From NCBI GenBank assembly GCA_018302235.1, contig JAGVZW010000036.1, positions 1-43,540 of the forward strand: 43,540 nucleotides of DNA, written 5' to 3'. This DNA is from Candidatus Woesearchaeota archaeon. GTDB taxonomy: Archaea; Nanobdellota; Nanobdellia; SCGC-AAA011-G17; GW2011-AR18. Shown one piece after another: positions 35,324 to 43,540 of the stretch (within the stretch, counting starts at the first letter, position 1; each line of letters starts with the position of its first letter). The translations under genes were made by a program, and so were the position numbers. Below the pieces are notes generated by a model. That model worked only from the letters and a program-made list of their open reading frames with translations, was not told the origin of the DNA and searched no databases.

Positions 35324-35956
35324 ATGAATCTCATACCTAAAAACTACAAACGTTATAAAATTACAAGAAATTTAACAACATCAAATATAGAGATTAAAGA
35401 TCTTCTTAAATCTTGGATTTTCATTTCAGTAGCATTTGCTATAGTTTTAGGCGGATTATCATATGCAATCTTCAAATCCTTAATAATAACATCTATTGTT
35501 GTAGGAACTGGTTTTTTACTCCATGAATTAGCCCACAAGATAGTTGCACAAAAATATAAAATGTTTGCAGAATTTAGAGCATTTAATGAAATGTTATTTT
35601 TAGCCTTAATAATGTCTTTATTTGGTTTTGTAATTGCAGCCCCAGGAGCAGTTATGATTGCCAATAAAAAAAATCTTAAAAATATCAATGGAAAAATATC
35701 TATAGCTGGCCCATTAACAAATATCTTTTTGTCATTAATCTTTGTATTAATTTATTTTATATCTACAGATTTTATTCAGCTAATAGCAGGATACGGTGCA
35801 AGAATTAATATCTTTTTAGCCTTATTTAATATGATTCCTTTTTCACTATTCGATGGTGCAAAAATATTTAAATGGAGTAAGCTAATATGGTTTGTAACAG
35901 TACTAATATGTATTTTTTTATTAGTATTAAATTTTAAGTATATAGGAGTAATCTAA
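35324..35956 (+). CDS. M50 family intramembrane metalloprotease
   Basis: 210 aa, about six transmembrane helices. Zinc motif HELAH near residue 67 (HExxH with the catalytic Glu) and the second site NMIPFSLFDGAKI near residue 176 with the conserved N-P/x-x-D-G. Short archaeal site-2-protease type, no CBS or PDZ domain. It cleaves membrane-embedded substrates, for example to release regulators. Immediately followed by the NYN gene with no gap. Confidence 0.88.
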   Translation: MNLIPKNYKRYKITRNLTTSNIEIKDLLKSWIFISVAFAIVLGGLSYAIFKSLIITSIVVGTGFLLHELAHKIVAQKYKMFAEFRAFNEMLFLALIMSLFGFVIAAPGAVMIANKKNLKNINGKISIAGPLTNIFLSLIFVLIYFISTDFIQLIAGYGARINIFLALFNMIPFSLFDGAKIFKWSKLIWFVTVLICIFLLVLNFKYIGVI

Positions 35957-36679
35957 ATGATAAATAAAGAACAAAGAGTTGGTATTTTTGTTGACGTACA
36001 GAATTTATATTATTCTGCAAGGTATTTGTATAATTCTAAGGTAGATTTCAAAGAAATCTTAAATCTTGCCTTAAGGGGGAGAAGACTAGTGAGAGCAATA
36101 GCCTATACAATCTCAGCAGATATGAAAGATGAAGTCTCTTTTTTTAAAGCCCTAGAAACAATTGGTTTTGAAGTGAAATCCAAGGATTTACAGGTTTTTC
36201 ATACCGGAGGAAAAAAAGGAGACTGGGATGTTGGTATAGCTATAGATTCCATAGAAATTGCTCCAAGACTAGATGTTATTGTTATAGTCTCTGGTGATGG
36301 AGATTATGTTCCCTTAGTAGAACATCTCAGAAGAGTCCATGGGTGCAAGGTTGAAGCAATGAGTTTTGGTAAAAGTTCTTCTTTATCCTTAAAAAATGCA
36401 GTAGACGAATTTCTAGACTTAGATAAATCTCCAAGATTCTTAATTAATCCCCAAGATTATCATAATAAACAGCATAAAAAAGGTTTTTTACAAAAAATAT
36501 TGCCAAGAAAAGAAGAGATAAAATTAACACCAATACAGCAAGCAATATTAGAAGATAAGCCAATAATAAGCGAGAATAAAGAAGAAATACTAGAGAAACT
36601 AGAAGAGATAAAGATTAAAACAAAAGAAGAAAAAAATAAGAAGATAAAAAAGAAAACTATTAAAAGAAAAAAGAAATAA
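35957..36679 (+). CDS. NYN (LabA-like/PIN) ribonuclease
   Basis: 240 aa. PIN-fold acidic residues: VGIFVDVQNLYYSAR near residue 8, GDWDVGIAIDSIEIAP near residue 88, VIVSGDGDYVPLVEHLR near residue 108; the D-x-x-N start and DGD segments are the LabA/NYN hallmark, so a metal-dependent RNase is likely. The last 60 residues are a Lys/Glu-rich coiled coil ending in a polybasic tail (KKIKKKTIKRKKK), possibly for RNA or ribosome contact. Starts right at the stop of the M50 gene. Confidence 0.88.
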   Translation: MINKEQRVGIFVDVQNLYYSARYLYNSKVDFKEILNLALRGRRLVRAIAYTISADMKDEVSFFKALETIGFEVKSKDLQVFHTGGKKGDWDVGIAIDSIEIAPRLDVIVIVSGDGDYVPLVEHLRRVHGCKVEAMSFGKSSSLSLKNAVDEFLDLDKSPRFLINPQDYHNKQHKKGFLQKILPRKEEIKLTPIQQAILEDKPIISENKEEILEKLEEIKIKTKEEKNKKIKKKTIKRKKK

Positions 36680-36705
36680 TTTTTATTATTTTTTAAACAA
36701 GAAAA

Positions 36706-36910
36706 CTATACGGACTTTGATCTGTAGATGAATGCATTAGAACCCTTTTGTAATGTCCTAATATTTTTTCGTTTTTTTATATTCATGAACTAATTACTGT
36801 ACTCTTCTTTCTGTGATTTTGTAAACTAAGGCTATTTCCTTAGGTTTTTTAGAGAATTTTACCACCTGATCCACCAACCATTTTATTCTCTTTTTATTTA
36901 ATTTAGTCAT
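36706..36910 (-). pseudogene. Transposase relic (IS481-like HTH start plus short C-terminal end)
   Basis: From ATG 36910 the minus strand reads MTKLNKKRIKWLVDQVVKF, KKPKEIALVYKITERRVQ and a stop at 36794: an HTH like the N-termini of IS481-type transposases and related archaeal integrase-core proteins. Past the stop, other frames give QLVHEYK-like and then GSNAFIYRSKSV before a stop at 36706. About 65 codons in total, so a deleted insertion sequence. No inverted repeats could be recognised. The gap 36680-36956 holds nothing else. Confidence 0.45.
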
Positions 36911-36956
36911 GCTGGGAATATCTTCCCAATAACTATGAATATGTTTACTAAAAGAG

Positions 36957-37727
36957 ATGAAACAGGCTAAAATTATAGGAATAGTATCATATAAAGGTGG
37001 GGTTGGTAAAACTACTTTCACAACAAATTTAGCTATAGTGTTAACACAAGAATATAAAAAAAATGTTTTGGTGGTAGATGGAAGTATAGGTTGTCCGACA
37101 TTGGGATTACATTTTGGTTATCAAGAGCCAGATAGAACCTTACAAGACTGTTTAAATTCAAAATTTTTAACGATTAAAGATATAATTTATGAGCATAAAT
37201 CTGGACTGCATTTAATAGCAGCATCTCATTCTAAAAAAGTGCAATCATTTGGTAGTTTTAAACCAATGATACGTAGTTTAAGGCGGTATTATGATTTTAT
37301 TTTAATAGATAGTTCACCTATAATAGGAGAAGAAACTTATGCTGTGATGAAGGCCTCTGATTTTTTATTTGTGGTAACAAATACAGATCATGTGAGTTTA
37401 GGAAGTTCAATGAGAACAATAAAAAGTGCTTTAAATAAAGGTATAAATATAAAGGGTGTTATATTAAATAAGGTATTGAATAAAAGATTTGAATTAGATT
37501 TTGCTACTATAGAGGATGCAACCAAACTTCCAATTTTATTATCTATTAATTATGATATGGATTTTATAAAGGCTTTAGGTGAGGGCATGCCTTTGGGTTT
37601 ATATAATCCAAGAAATTCAGAGATTAAGAAACATAAACAATTAGCATCTGCTTTATGTGGAAATTTATCTGAAAAACCAATGAATAAAGAATCAATAAAT
37701 AGGGTTATTTTGAATTTTAAGTCTTAG
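36957..37727 (+). CDS. MinD/ParA-like P-loop ATPase
   Basis: 256 aa. The deviant Walker A is SYKGGVGKTTFTTNLA near residue 11, followed by VVDGSIGCPTLGLHFG (the Walker A' Asp strand) and DFILIDSSP as Walker B near residue 115. The C-terminal part lacks the amphipathic membrane-targeting helix seen in MinD. Probably positions or counts a cellular object, or drives chromosome/plasmid partition. No ParB-like partner is adjacent. A CooC-type nickel chaperone is possible in principle but the Cys pair typical of CooC is not seen. 3' end overlaps eS6 by 11 nt, tail to tail. Confidence 0.85.
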   Translation: MKQAKIIGIVSYKGGVGKTTFTTNLAIVLTQEYKKNVLVVDGSIGCPTLGLHFGYQEPDRTLQDCLNSKFLTIKDIIYEHKSGLHLIAASHSKKVQSFGSFKPMIRSLRRYYDFILIDSSPIIGEETYAVMKASDFLFVVTNTDHVSLGSSMRTIKSALNKGINIKGVILNKVLNKRFELDFATIEDATKLPILLSINYDMDFIKALGEGMPLGLYNPRNSEIKKHKQLASALCGNLSEKPMNKESINRVILNFKS

Positions 37728-38094
37728 AGAAATAATCTTCTAAGTTTTTTGATCCATACTTTATAGTTTTTAGATTAATTTGGGCTGTTTTTTCATTTAT
37801 TGTATTGCCAGCAACTGTTTTTCTTTTTCTCATGCCTTTTGTGCCCTTTATGTTTAATCCTACACCCTTAGCACTAAATATTTTTCTTTTTATTACGCCC
37901 TGAATGTCTTTGCGCATTGGAAATCCTGAGCTATCACTTCCTCCTCTAATTTCAAATTCGTAGTCCGGTAAGTCATCTAAACCAACTTTTTCTCCTATTT
38001 TTTTACCTTTTAAAGGGTTGTCAACAGAATCTATAATTTTAGTATAACTTTTTTTATTTTTTACATCATTTAATGTAATTTTCACTTCTACCAT
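37717..38094 (-). CDS. rps6e: Ribosomal protein eS6
   Basis: 125 aa, the standard archaeal length. Motifs include VDNPLKGKKIGEKVG near residue 24, YEFEIRGGSDSSGFPMRKDIQG near residue 45 and KGMRKRKTVAGNTI near residue 85. Small-subunit protein, in the same operon as aIF5B one nucleotide downstream of its stop. ATG at 38094. Confidence 0.95.
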   Translation of the reverse strand: MVEVKITLNDVKNKKSYTKIIDSVDNPLKGKKIGEKVGLDDLPDYEFEIRGGSDSSGFPMRKDIQGVIKRKIFSAKGVGLNIKGTKGMRKRKTVAGNTINEKTAQINLKTIKYGSKNLEDYFSKT

Positions 38095-38095
38095 T

Positions 38096-39805
38096 TTATA
38101 TACCCCACATTGGATCTTGTTTACGTTTTATTTCTGTAATTTCTTTGAGTATTTCTACTTCGTCCTCATTTAAATACTTTTTTAATTTTTTTAGTCTTAA
38201 AAATTCCTTTTCTTTGATATCAGAATATAATATATCAAATTCATGAATTTGTCGTCCCATAGTTACATTTGGTAACGCTATAGCTATTGCTTCTCCCTTC
38301 TTAGCTTCTTTTATATTTATTCCGTCTTTTTGTATTGTTTTTAGTTCTGTTAATATTTTTTCGTCTTTGATTAAAGTGGTTCCTGTTTTAGCAGTTCCAG
38401 CTAAAACTTCTGCGCCCACGACAGCAGGGTTTGACTGTCTAAATATATAACCTTGTAGGATTTGAATTTTAAATGGTCTTACTAGGTCTTTTATTGTTTT
38501 TTCTTGTATTTGTTTATATTCTTTTTCTCTCCATTCCTCAAAATTTTCTATAAGTTTGTATATTATATTATCAGTAATTATTTTTATTTGTGCATCAATT
38601 TTTTTTATATTAAATCCTAAGATTATTTTATTTAATTCATCTTGTTCAGAATCTGCTTCGGCAATATCTTTTTTAGTAATCTCTCCAACAGATGCTCTTT
38701 TAATATTGACTTTTTTTTCTTTTAATAGATTAATAAGTGCTTCTAGGCTTCCTAGTGTATCTGCTTTTATAACTATACCGTTTTTATTTATTTCTAATGT
38801 GGTGGCTTCTATCTCTTTCTTTATCTCTTCTTTTATATTTTCTTCATTTTTTTCTATAACTCGTAATGGCATTCCAGGAACAACATCCTCTACGTTTAAC
38901 GCAGAGATTTTGATACCAATAGCTGCATTAGCTTCTTGTACAGGCTTAAATTTTTTTCCATCTGGCAGAAACATAGCTTTAATCTTGGTAGTAATTGGTT
39001 CTTGTAATGTGCCTATTATTATTTTGTCTTCTGTTTTAATGCAACCATCATATAGAATTACATCAAGGGTTAGTCCTAGACCCTTTTCTTCCTTTAGTTC
39101 AAGTATAGTGGCTTTTCCAGGGCCACAGATATTACATGTTAAACAAACATCCAGGAATTTTTGTGCTAAACCTACCAAGAACATTAGTAATTCTGGTAGT
39201 CCCTCTCCTGTTTTAGCAGATATTGGTATAACTATAATATTTTTTGTGAAGTCTTGTATTGTGTCGAATCTCTCTATATTTAGATTAAAGTTTTCATATA
39301 ATTCACCTAATAATTTATAGAATTTTTCATCTAAATTTTTTTTTATACTATCAGATTGCGAATTTATATTTTGTAATAATGGGATTTTATTGTTTGATTT
39401 CCATCCTGAAATCAAATCAATCTTATTTAGGGCAATAATGAATGGTGTTTTATTTTCTTTTAAAATTTCTATACTTTCGATTGTTTGTGGTTTTATGCCT
39501 TCATTTATGTCTATAACCAAGATAGCGATATCTGCTAGGCTCCCCCCTCTTTTTCTTAGGTTAGTAAATGCAGCGTGGCCTGGTGTATCAATGAATAATA
39601 GTCCTGGCAGGGTTAAATTTTTATTTTTTAATAAGTCTTTACAAATCTTTTTAATAATTTTAATGTCTAAATTATATGCATTAATACTTTGTGTTATTTT
39701 TCCTACTTCTTTTAGAGCGATAGCTGTTCCTCTTATCTTATCTTGAATTGTAGTTTTTCCATGATCTACATGTCCTAAAAATAAACAAATTGGTTGTCTT
39801 AGCAT
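38096..39805 (-). CDS. infB: Translation initiation factor aIF5B
   Basis: 569 aa. GTPase domain: GHVDHGKTT (G1) near residue 11, DTPGHAAF (G3) near residue 73, NKIDL (G4) near residue 127 and SAKTGEGLP (G5) near residue 198. Domains II-IV follow, ending in the EVEILKEITEIKRKQDPMWG C-terminal helix, which contacts aIF1A. It promotes subunit joining with initiator tRNA, whose gene (four introns) is 3.6 kb away. ATG 39805. Normal archaeal length (about 580-600). Confidence 0.96.
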   Translation of the reverse strand: MLRQPICLFLGHVDHGKTTIQDKIRGTAIALKEVGKITQSINAYNLDIKIIKKICKDLLKNKNLTLPGLLFIDTPGHAAFTNLRKRGGSLADIAILVIDINEGIKPQTIESIEILKENKTPFIIALNKIDLISGWKSNNKIPLLQNINSQSDSIKKNLDEKFYKLLGELYENFNLNIERFDTIQDFTKNIIVIPISAKTGEGLPELLMFLVGLAQKFLDVCLTCNICGPGKATILELKEEKGLGLTLDVILYDGCIKTEDKIIIGTLQEPITTKIKAMFLPDGKKFKPVQEANAAIGIKISALNVEDVVPGMPLRVIEKNEENIKEEIKKEIEATTLEINKNGIVIKADTLGSLEALINLLKEKKVNIKRASVGEITKKDIAEADSEQDELNKIILGFNIKKIDAQIKIITDNIIYKLIENFEEWREKEYKQIQEKTIKDLVRPFKIQILQGYIFRQSNPAVVGAEVLAGTAKTGTTLIKDEKILTELKTIQKDGINIKEAKKGEAIAIALPNVTMGRQIHEFDILYSDIKEKEFLRLKKLKKYLNEDEVEILKEITEIKRKQDPMWGI

Positions 39806-39996
39806 TAATACTGATGATTTTTATACTATTTATAAATTTTTGTATATATTTTTTTGTTTATTTTCTTTTAGGATTTGATTCATATCTACTAAGATTGTAC
39901 CCTTATAACTTGTAATTATTTTTATCATAAATACTTTATAAAATTTATATATAAATAAATTAAGAACAAGAAATCTTAATTTATGATGCATAACAT

Positions 39997-40269
39997 TTAA
40001 ATGCCAAAGGCATCAGAAAGGGTCTTTATTCTTTTAATTTCTTCAATCAATTCATAGCCTTTTTTTGTCAAACAATATTCTTTTTTATCTTTATTATTTT
40101 TTATTTCTATAATTCCTTTTTCTTCTAGCTCATGAATGAAAACAATCATTCTTTTGTGGGAGAGGTTGCTCTTGTACATAACATTGGTTGGTCTGCTGCT
40201 ACCACCTTTATGTTTTATTGATTCTAATATACTTAGGATGATATTTAATTTATCTCGTCTTTTTTCCAT
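39997..40269 (-). CDS. Winged-helix regulator (ArnR1-like)
   Basis: 90 aa wHTH: ILSILESIKH, NVMYKSNLSHKRMIVFIHELEEKGII, then the wing KNNKDKKEYCLTKKGYELIEEIK. This matches the small archaeal repressor type often paired with a membrane protein. Its start overlaps the end of the 7TM gene by 20 nt, so the two are translated together. Possibly responds to a signal sensed by that membrane partner. Confidence 0.8.
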   Translation of the reverse strand: MEKRRDKLNIILSILESIKHKGGSSRPTNVMYKSNLSHKRMIVFIHELEEKGIIEIKNNKDKKEYCLTKKGYELIEEIKRIKTLSDAFGI

Positions 40270-40927
40270 TTTTTTTCACAAGTATTAGAAGATATAATAG
40301 TAAGCTATATCCTATTAGTAGAGTGGCCATACCAAGAACATAAAAATAGATATATTTTATCTCTAAAAAAAAGAATATATGTGCTAGGATTATGGATGTA
40401 AATGCCATAAAGACTAATTTACTTTTTAAATTATTATTAGTGTAATAATTTTTATAGGCGTAATATACAATGGGTATTAGGAATAGTATAGCAAATATAT
40501 TAAATAAATATGGTCTGAAATATAAGATTATAGCAAAGAAAGTGAACAATAAAAACATAATCTTGAATTTATTTTTAAATTTTATATACATAGAGCTCAA
40601 TAAGAAGTAAGCAAACAGATGCATAATGGAGTAGAATATTAAGCAATTATAGAATAAATATTTTATGCTACCTAATTGACAAGATAAAGAGCAGTAATTA
40701 AATTTGATAATATTGTAATAAACATAAGCGTTGATTATTGAGTGAATAAAAAAGTCTAGAGCAATTATCAAAAACCCTAAAAAGAAATATAAAAATTTCT
40801 TTTGTTTAGTAAGCTTGTATGCTTTATACCCATAAACAACTAAACCTAGGACTATTAATGTTAGAATAATCTCAATTATTACATCTATTCCATAGAACCA
40901 TTCAGGGCCCCTAAATGAAATTATCAT
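40250..40927 (-). CDS. Seven-helix membrane protein
   Basis: 225 aa with about seven predicted transmembrane helices, starting with IDVIIEIILTLIVLGLVVYGYKAYK near residue 14 and ending at YSLLLYLLILVKK. Conserved His, Tyr and Cys residues in the membrane (FIHSIINAYVYY, CSLSCQ) could bind a ligand or haem. No known transporter signature. Upstream and overlapping partner of the winged-helix gene; a membrane sensor plus regulator is inferred. Divergent from the copper operon (82-nt gap with TATA boxes). Confidence 0.7.
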   Translation of the reverse strand: MIISFRGPEWFYGIDVIIEIILTLIVLGLVVYGYKAYKLTKQKKFLYFFLGFLIIALDFFIHSIINAYVYYNIIKFNYCSLSCQLGSIKYLFYNCLIFYSIMHLFAYFLLSSMYIKFKNKFKIMFLLFTFFAIILYFRPYLFNIFAILFLIPIVYYAYKNYYTNNNLKSKLVFMAFTSIILAHIFFFLEIKYIYFYVLGMATLLIGYSLLLYLLILVKKNGKKTR

Positions 40928-40980
40928 ATTTATTTTTGTTTATAGGGTTTATAAGTTTTATGAATTTTAGGTTGTAAAAG

Positions 40981-40990
40981 TATATAAATA
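40981..40990 (+). promoter_or_regulatory. TATA box of the copper operon
   Basis: TATATAAATA about 25 nt before ATG 41010. It fits a leaderless transcript for the HMA gene. Confidence 0.5.
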
Positions 40991-41009
40991 AAGCTATTTT
41001 TTAAATACT

Positions 41010-41210
41010 ATGAAAGCAATACTAAAGATAAAAGGAATGCATTGTGCAAGCTGTAAGAAAGTGATAGAAATGGCTTTAAATGAGCTAAAAGGGATAAATA
41101 AGATAGAGTTTCAGGATGATTTATTAAAGATAGATTATGATAAAATAGAATTAAAAACAATAATAGAAACTATAAAAGAAGAAGGATATGGGGCATATGA
41201 GAAGGTATAA
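41010..41210 (+). CDS. Heavy-metal-associated (HMA) chaperone-like protein
   Basis: 66-aa ferredoxin-like HMA domain with the copper-binding motif GMHCASC (MxCxxC) at residues 9-15 and the typical end IKEEGYGAYE. Delivers or binds Cu(I). It overlaps the next gene by 23 nt, so translation is coupled and the encoded HMA can hand copper to the HMA domain of the membrane protein. Confidence 0.92.
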   Translation: MKAILKIKGMHCASCKKVIEMALNELKGINKIEFQDDLLKIDYDKIELKTIIETIKEEGYGAYEKV

Positions 41211-42549
41211 TTTTTTTATTAAAGGAATGGTTTGTGAAAGCTGTGAGAAATTATTAAAAAAAGAACTCAAAAATATTGAGGATATCAGTGAATTTAATGT
41301 AGATTTTAAATCTGGAATTGCATCAGTATCTTTAAGGGAGGATTCACATATAACAATAGAAGAGATATTTAAAAGAATAGAAAAACACGGTTATTTTTGT
41401 TCTATGGAGAAAGATAGTAGATTAAAGTTAATAACTATGTCTTTGGGTTTGTTAGTTATTTTGGTTGGTGGATATTTTTTATTAAAAGATTATTTTTCTT
41501 TTGATTTGAATATTCTAGATGGTAATGTTTCATTAGGAATATTATTTGTTCTTGGTTTATTTACAGGTTTTCACTGTATTGCTATGTGCGGGGGATTTGT
41601 TGTTTCTTATTCTACTGTATCAAAGGGAAAATATAAACCACACATATTATATGGCTCTGGAAAATTATTATCGTATACTATAATAGGGGCTTTTTTCGGA
41701 TTTATAGGTTCAATATTTACCTTTACACCATTAATAAGGGGAATAGCTGCAATATTAGCAGGTTTATTTTTAGTAATTTTTGGAATAGGTATGCTGGATA
41801 TTTTTCAGTCTTTGAAAAGGGTAAGATTTAAACAGCCATCATTCTTTAAATTTAAGAGTAAACATCCAATGGTTATTGGTTTGCTTAATGGTTTAATGAT
41901 AGCATGTGGTCCATTACAAGCTATGTATATATATGCAGCAGGTACATCCTCAATAAAAGAGGGAGCATTAGCTTTATTATTTTTTGGTTTAGGTACTTTA
42001 CCGATTATGCTTTTATTTGGTGTATTTACATCTTTGCTTAGCTCTTCTTTTACTAAAAAAATATTGAAGATATCTGGTGTGATTGTTATAGTGTTAGGTA
42101 TTATAATGCTTAATAGGGGTTTGAGTTTAGCTGGGTATAATTTTAGTTCTATTCCCTCTAATCAAGCAACTGGCAATGTTGTTAGGAGTACAGATGGATA
42201 TCAGGAGATAAGGATGGATGTATCTTCAAAGGGATATGAGCCAAATAGTTTTATAATACAAAAGGATGTACCAGTAAAATGGATTATTAATGTTGTTGAA
42301 TTGAATGGGTGTAATAATGAATTGATCTCTCAAAAATTAGGCATTGATAAAAAACTTCAAAAGGGAGAACAAGTCATAGAGTTTATGCCAAATGAAGAGG
42401 GAAAAATAGGATTTAATTGTGGTATGGGTATGATAAGGGGGGAATTTATTGTTCAGAATGATATTAGTGAGCCTATTGCTGCTACAAATCAAGATTTAAA
42501 AGGAACATGTGGAATGGGGGGTGGATGTGGATGTGGAATGATGATGTAA
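41188..42549 (+). CDS. TauE/SafE-DsbD-like membrane protein with HMA and cupredoxin domains
   Basis: 453 aa. An N-terminal HMA domain (GMVCESC near residue 13) is followed by about seven transmembrane helices with GLFTGFHCIAMCGG near residue 123 (typical of the cytochrome-c biogenesis/copper export SafE family) and MIACGPLQAM near residue 235. Outside is a cupredoxin-like domain (VKWIINVVELNGCN, then KIGFNCGMGMI, with Cys, His/Met ligands) and a Gly/Cys/Met-rich tail CGMGGGCGCGMMM. Probably moves copper or reducing power across the membrane. ATG 41188 is assumed; 41197 is possible. Confidence 0.88.
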   Translation: MGHMRRYNFFIKGMVCESCEKLLKKELKNIEDISEFNVDFKSGIASVSLREDSHITIEEIFKRIEKHGYFCSMEKDSRLKLITMSLGLLVILVGGYFLLKDYFSFDLNILDGNVSLGILFVLGLFTGFHCIAMCGGFVVSYSTVSKGKYKPHILYGSGKLLSYTIIGAFFGFIGSIFTFTPLIRGIAAILAGLFLVIFGIGMLDIFQSLKRVRFKQPSFFKFKSKHPMVIGLLNGLMIACGPLQAMYIYAAGTSSIKEGALALLFFGLGTLPIMLLFGVFTSLLSSSFTKKILKISGVIVIVLGIIMLNRGLSLAGYNFSSIPSNQATGNVVRSTDGYQEIRMDVSSKGYEPNSFIIQKDVPVKWIINVVELNGCNNELISQKLGIDKKLQKGEQVIEFMPNEEGKIGFNCGMGMIRGEFIVQNDISEPIAATNQDLKGTCGMGGGCGCGMMM

Positions 42550-42995
42550 ATTGTTCTATATGTAATAAGAATTTTAATAGTAAAGATGCTTTGGATCAGC
42601 ATAATCTTGCAAAACATTCTAGCGAAGTAAAAAGCTATAAAAAATTATATATTGGATTATTTATTCTTGTATTGATTATTGGTGTTTTGTTTTTTAATAA
42701 ATATAATACAGATGCTACTAAGGAGATAGTAGACGAGAATATACAAAGAATTACTCTTGGTTTTACTAATAATTATGAGCCTAATACTATATATGTAAAG
42801 TCAGGGATTCCAGTTGAAATTACATTAGATAAAACAGTTAAGGGATGTTTTCGTGGATTTAATATAAATGACTTGGGTGTTTCAAAGCTATCATCAAACC
42901 CAGATGATGTTATTAAATTTACACCAACAAATAAAGGAAGTTTTAGATTTAATTGTGGTATGAACATGGGTTATGGGACTATTGTTGTGGAATGA
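42531..42995 (+). CDS. Zinc-finger, single-helix, cupredoxin membrane protein
   Basis: About 154 aa from ATG 42531, with a GGGGTGG ribosome site a few nt upstream; longer starts at 42507 and 42525 are possible. Cytosolic C2H2-like finger (CSICNKNFNSKDALDQHNLAKH), one transmembrane helix (LYIGLFILVLIIGVLFF), then an external cupredoxin-like domain (ITLGFTNNYEPNTIYV, KGCFRGFN, FRFNCGMNMGYG) resembling that of the preceding protein. Overlaps it by 19 nt. An unusual fusion that may couple copper outside to a cytosolic site. Confidence 0.8.
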   Translation: MWNDDVNCSICNKNFNSKDALDQHNLAKHSSEVKSYKKLYIGLFILVLIIGVLFFNKYNTDATKEIVDENIQRITLGFTNNYEPNTIYVKSGIPVEITLDKTVKGCFRGFNINDLGVSKLSSNPDDVIKFTPTNKGSFRFNCGMNMGYGTIVVE

Positions 42996-43081
42996 TTTTA
43001 ATGCCTTATTTTTTTATAATAGGGTTTTTGCAGGTTGTTAAAATCAAAAATATTTAATAGTATATAATGATTTGATTTATT

Positions 43082-43540
43082 ATGGTTTTAGAAAAAGATA
43101 TTGAAGGTTTTAAGGTAGATTTATCTAATCTTTGGGAACTATGTAGACTTTTTGATGGTTATACAGCAGATATTGCAAAAAAATTAGTAGATTTGAATAA
43201 ATTTTCTATGGAGTTAATAAAAATATTAGATTTTTATACAAATGAAAAAGAATCTAAGCAATTATACTCATTTGAATTAGATGAGAAAGAATATAAAAGA
43301 TTATTGCAAAATCATATCTCTGATAATTCTTTGATTGAAAAATGTATAGATTTAAAGAAAGATATAAATAAAAGAATAATGGAAATATATGCTTATATTT
43401 TTGGGGGTAATAATTCAATTTATGATAAATTACAGATTATCCAAAAAGAAAAAAAATTATTAGAAAAATTTTTTAGAGAGAATGGGTGGTGGAGCAGAGA
43501 TACTATGCTTGAGAGTTTTATTAATAATCTGAATGAATGG
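43082..43540 (+). CDS. Hypothetical helical protein, 3' end outside the window
   Basis: Opens at ATG 43082 and is still open at the window end (153 codons). Mostly helical and charged: IEGFKVDLSNLWELCRLF, AKKLVDLNKFSMELIKIL, FELDEKEYKRLLQNHI, IYDKLQIIQKEKKLLEKFF. No catalytic motif in this part. An AT-rich TATA-like ATATTTAATAG lies near 43050. Family unknown. Confidence 0.7.
   Translation, partial: MVLEKDIEGFKVDLSNLWELCRLFDGYTADIAKKLVDLNKFSMELIKILDFYTNEKESKQLYSFELDEKEYKRLLQNHISDNSLIEKCIDLKKDINKRIMEIYAYIFGGNNSIYDKLQIIQKEKKLLEKFFRENGWWSRDTMLESFINNLNEW

Noticed and set aside
36957-37727. CooC nickel-insertion ATPase for the CO dehydrogenase
   Set aside because: P-loop MinD type is clear, but the Cys-x-Cys metal site of CooC is not seen and it is 14 kb away from cooS.
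38556-39320. 254-codon plus-strand frame
   Set aside because: Antisense shadow of aIF5B.

Overview
The window is archaeal and very AT-rich. It carries an archaeal 16S-tRNA-23S rRNA operon, aIF5B, ribosomal proteins eS6 and eL41, Nop5, Sec61-beta, HMG-CoA reductase, archaeal RNase HII, intron-containing tRNAs, and TATA boxes about 25-30 nt before start codons, as in leaderless transcripts. Small genes, a short alanyl-tRNA synthetase and many conserved-looking but unassigned small proteins suggest a DPANN lineage (Woesearchaeota/Pacearchaeota type). That placement is inference from gene content, not phylogeny.

Layout. 1-5.5 kb is a defence-like island: the end of a DUF2779 DEDD-nuclease protein; a 79-bp direct repeat; a tight operon of three small coiled-coil/winged-helix proteins plus a HEPN-like protein; and a convergent type IIG restriction-modification gene split by a deletion, preceded by a tiny zinc-ribbon gene. 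5.5-15.9 kb is core: Sec61-beta, a U32 protein, the 23S/tRNA-Ala/16S operon on the minus strand, eL41, an acidic miniprotein, AlaRS and a flavin reductase. 15.9-19.7 kb is a nucleotide-pool and base-repair island (AAG glycosylase, dTMP kinase, deaminase, deoxyribosyltransferase-like protein, XTP/dITP pyrophosphatase, two broken PUA/ASCH-like genes), bracketed by inverted copies of a short motif. 19.7-28.2 kb holds tRNA-Tyr, RDD and SppA membrane genes, an orphan Ni-CO dehydrogenase, a sugar nucleotidyltransferase, a glycosidase-like protein, a radical SAM protein and Nop5. 28.2-31.5 kb is accessory: a highly folded RNA-like element, an MNT/HEPN pair, a transposase relic and an ArsR-hemerythrin-cupin operon with a palindromic operator. 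31.5-40 kb is core again: ScpA, RNase HII, HMG-CoA reductase, initiator tRNA-Met, an EndoV-like protein, an M50 protease, a NYN protein, a MinD-like ATPase, eS6 and aIF5B. 40-43.5 kb has a 7TM/winged-helix pair and a copper-handling operon.

The strongest unusual signals concern RNA splicing. The initiator tRNA-Met gene can be parsed into five exons and four introns of 27-31 nt that sum to a perfect 76-nt initiator tRNA. tRNA-Ala has a T-loop intron. The RNase HII gene is interrupted, inside its catalytic DDAGRG motif, by a 30-nt segment with an in-frame stop and a bulge-helix-bulge-like fold. Exact removal restores the family motif, so it is a candidate protein-gene intron spliced by the tRNA endonuclease. 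A second candidate system is the winged-helix/HEPN operon at 1.0-2.9 kb.
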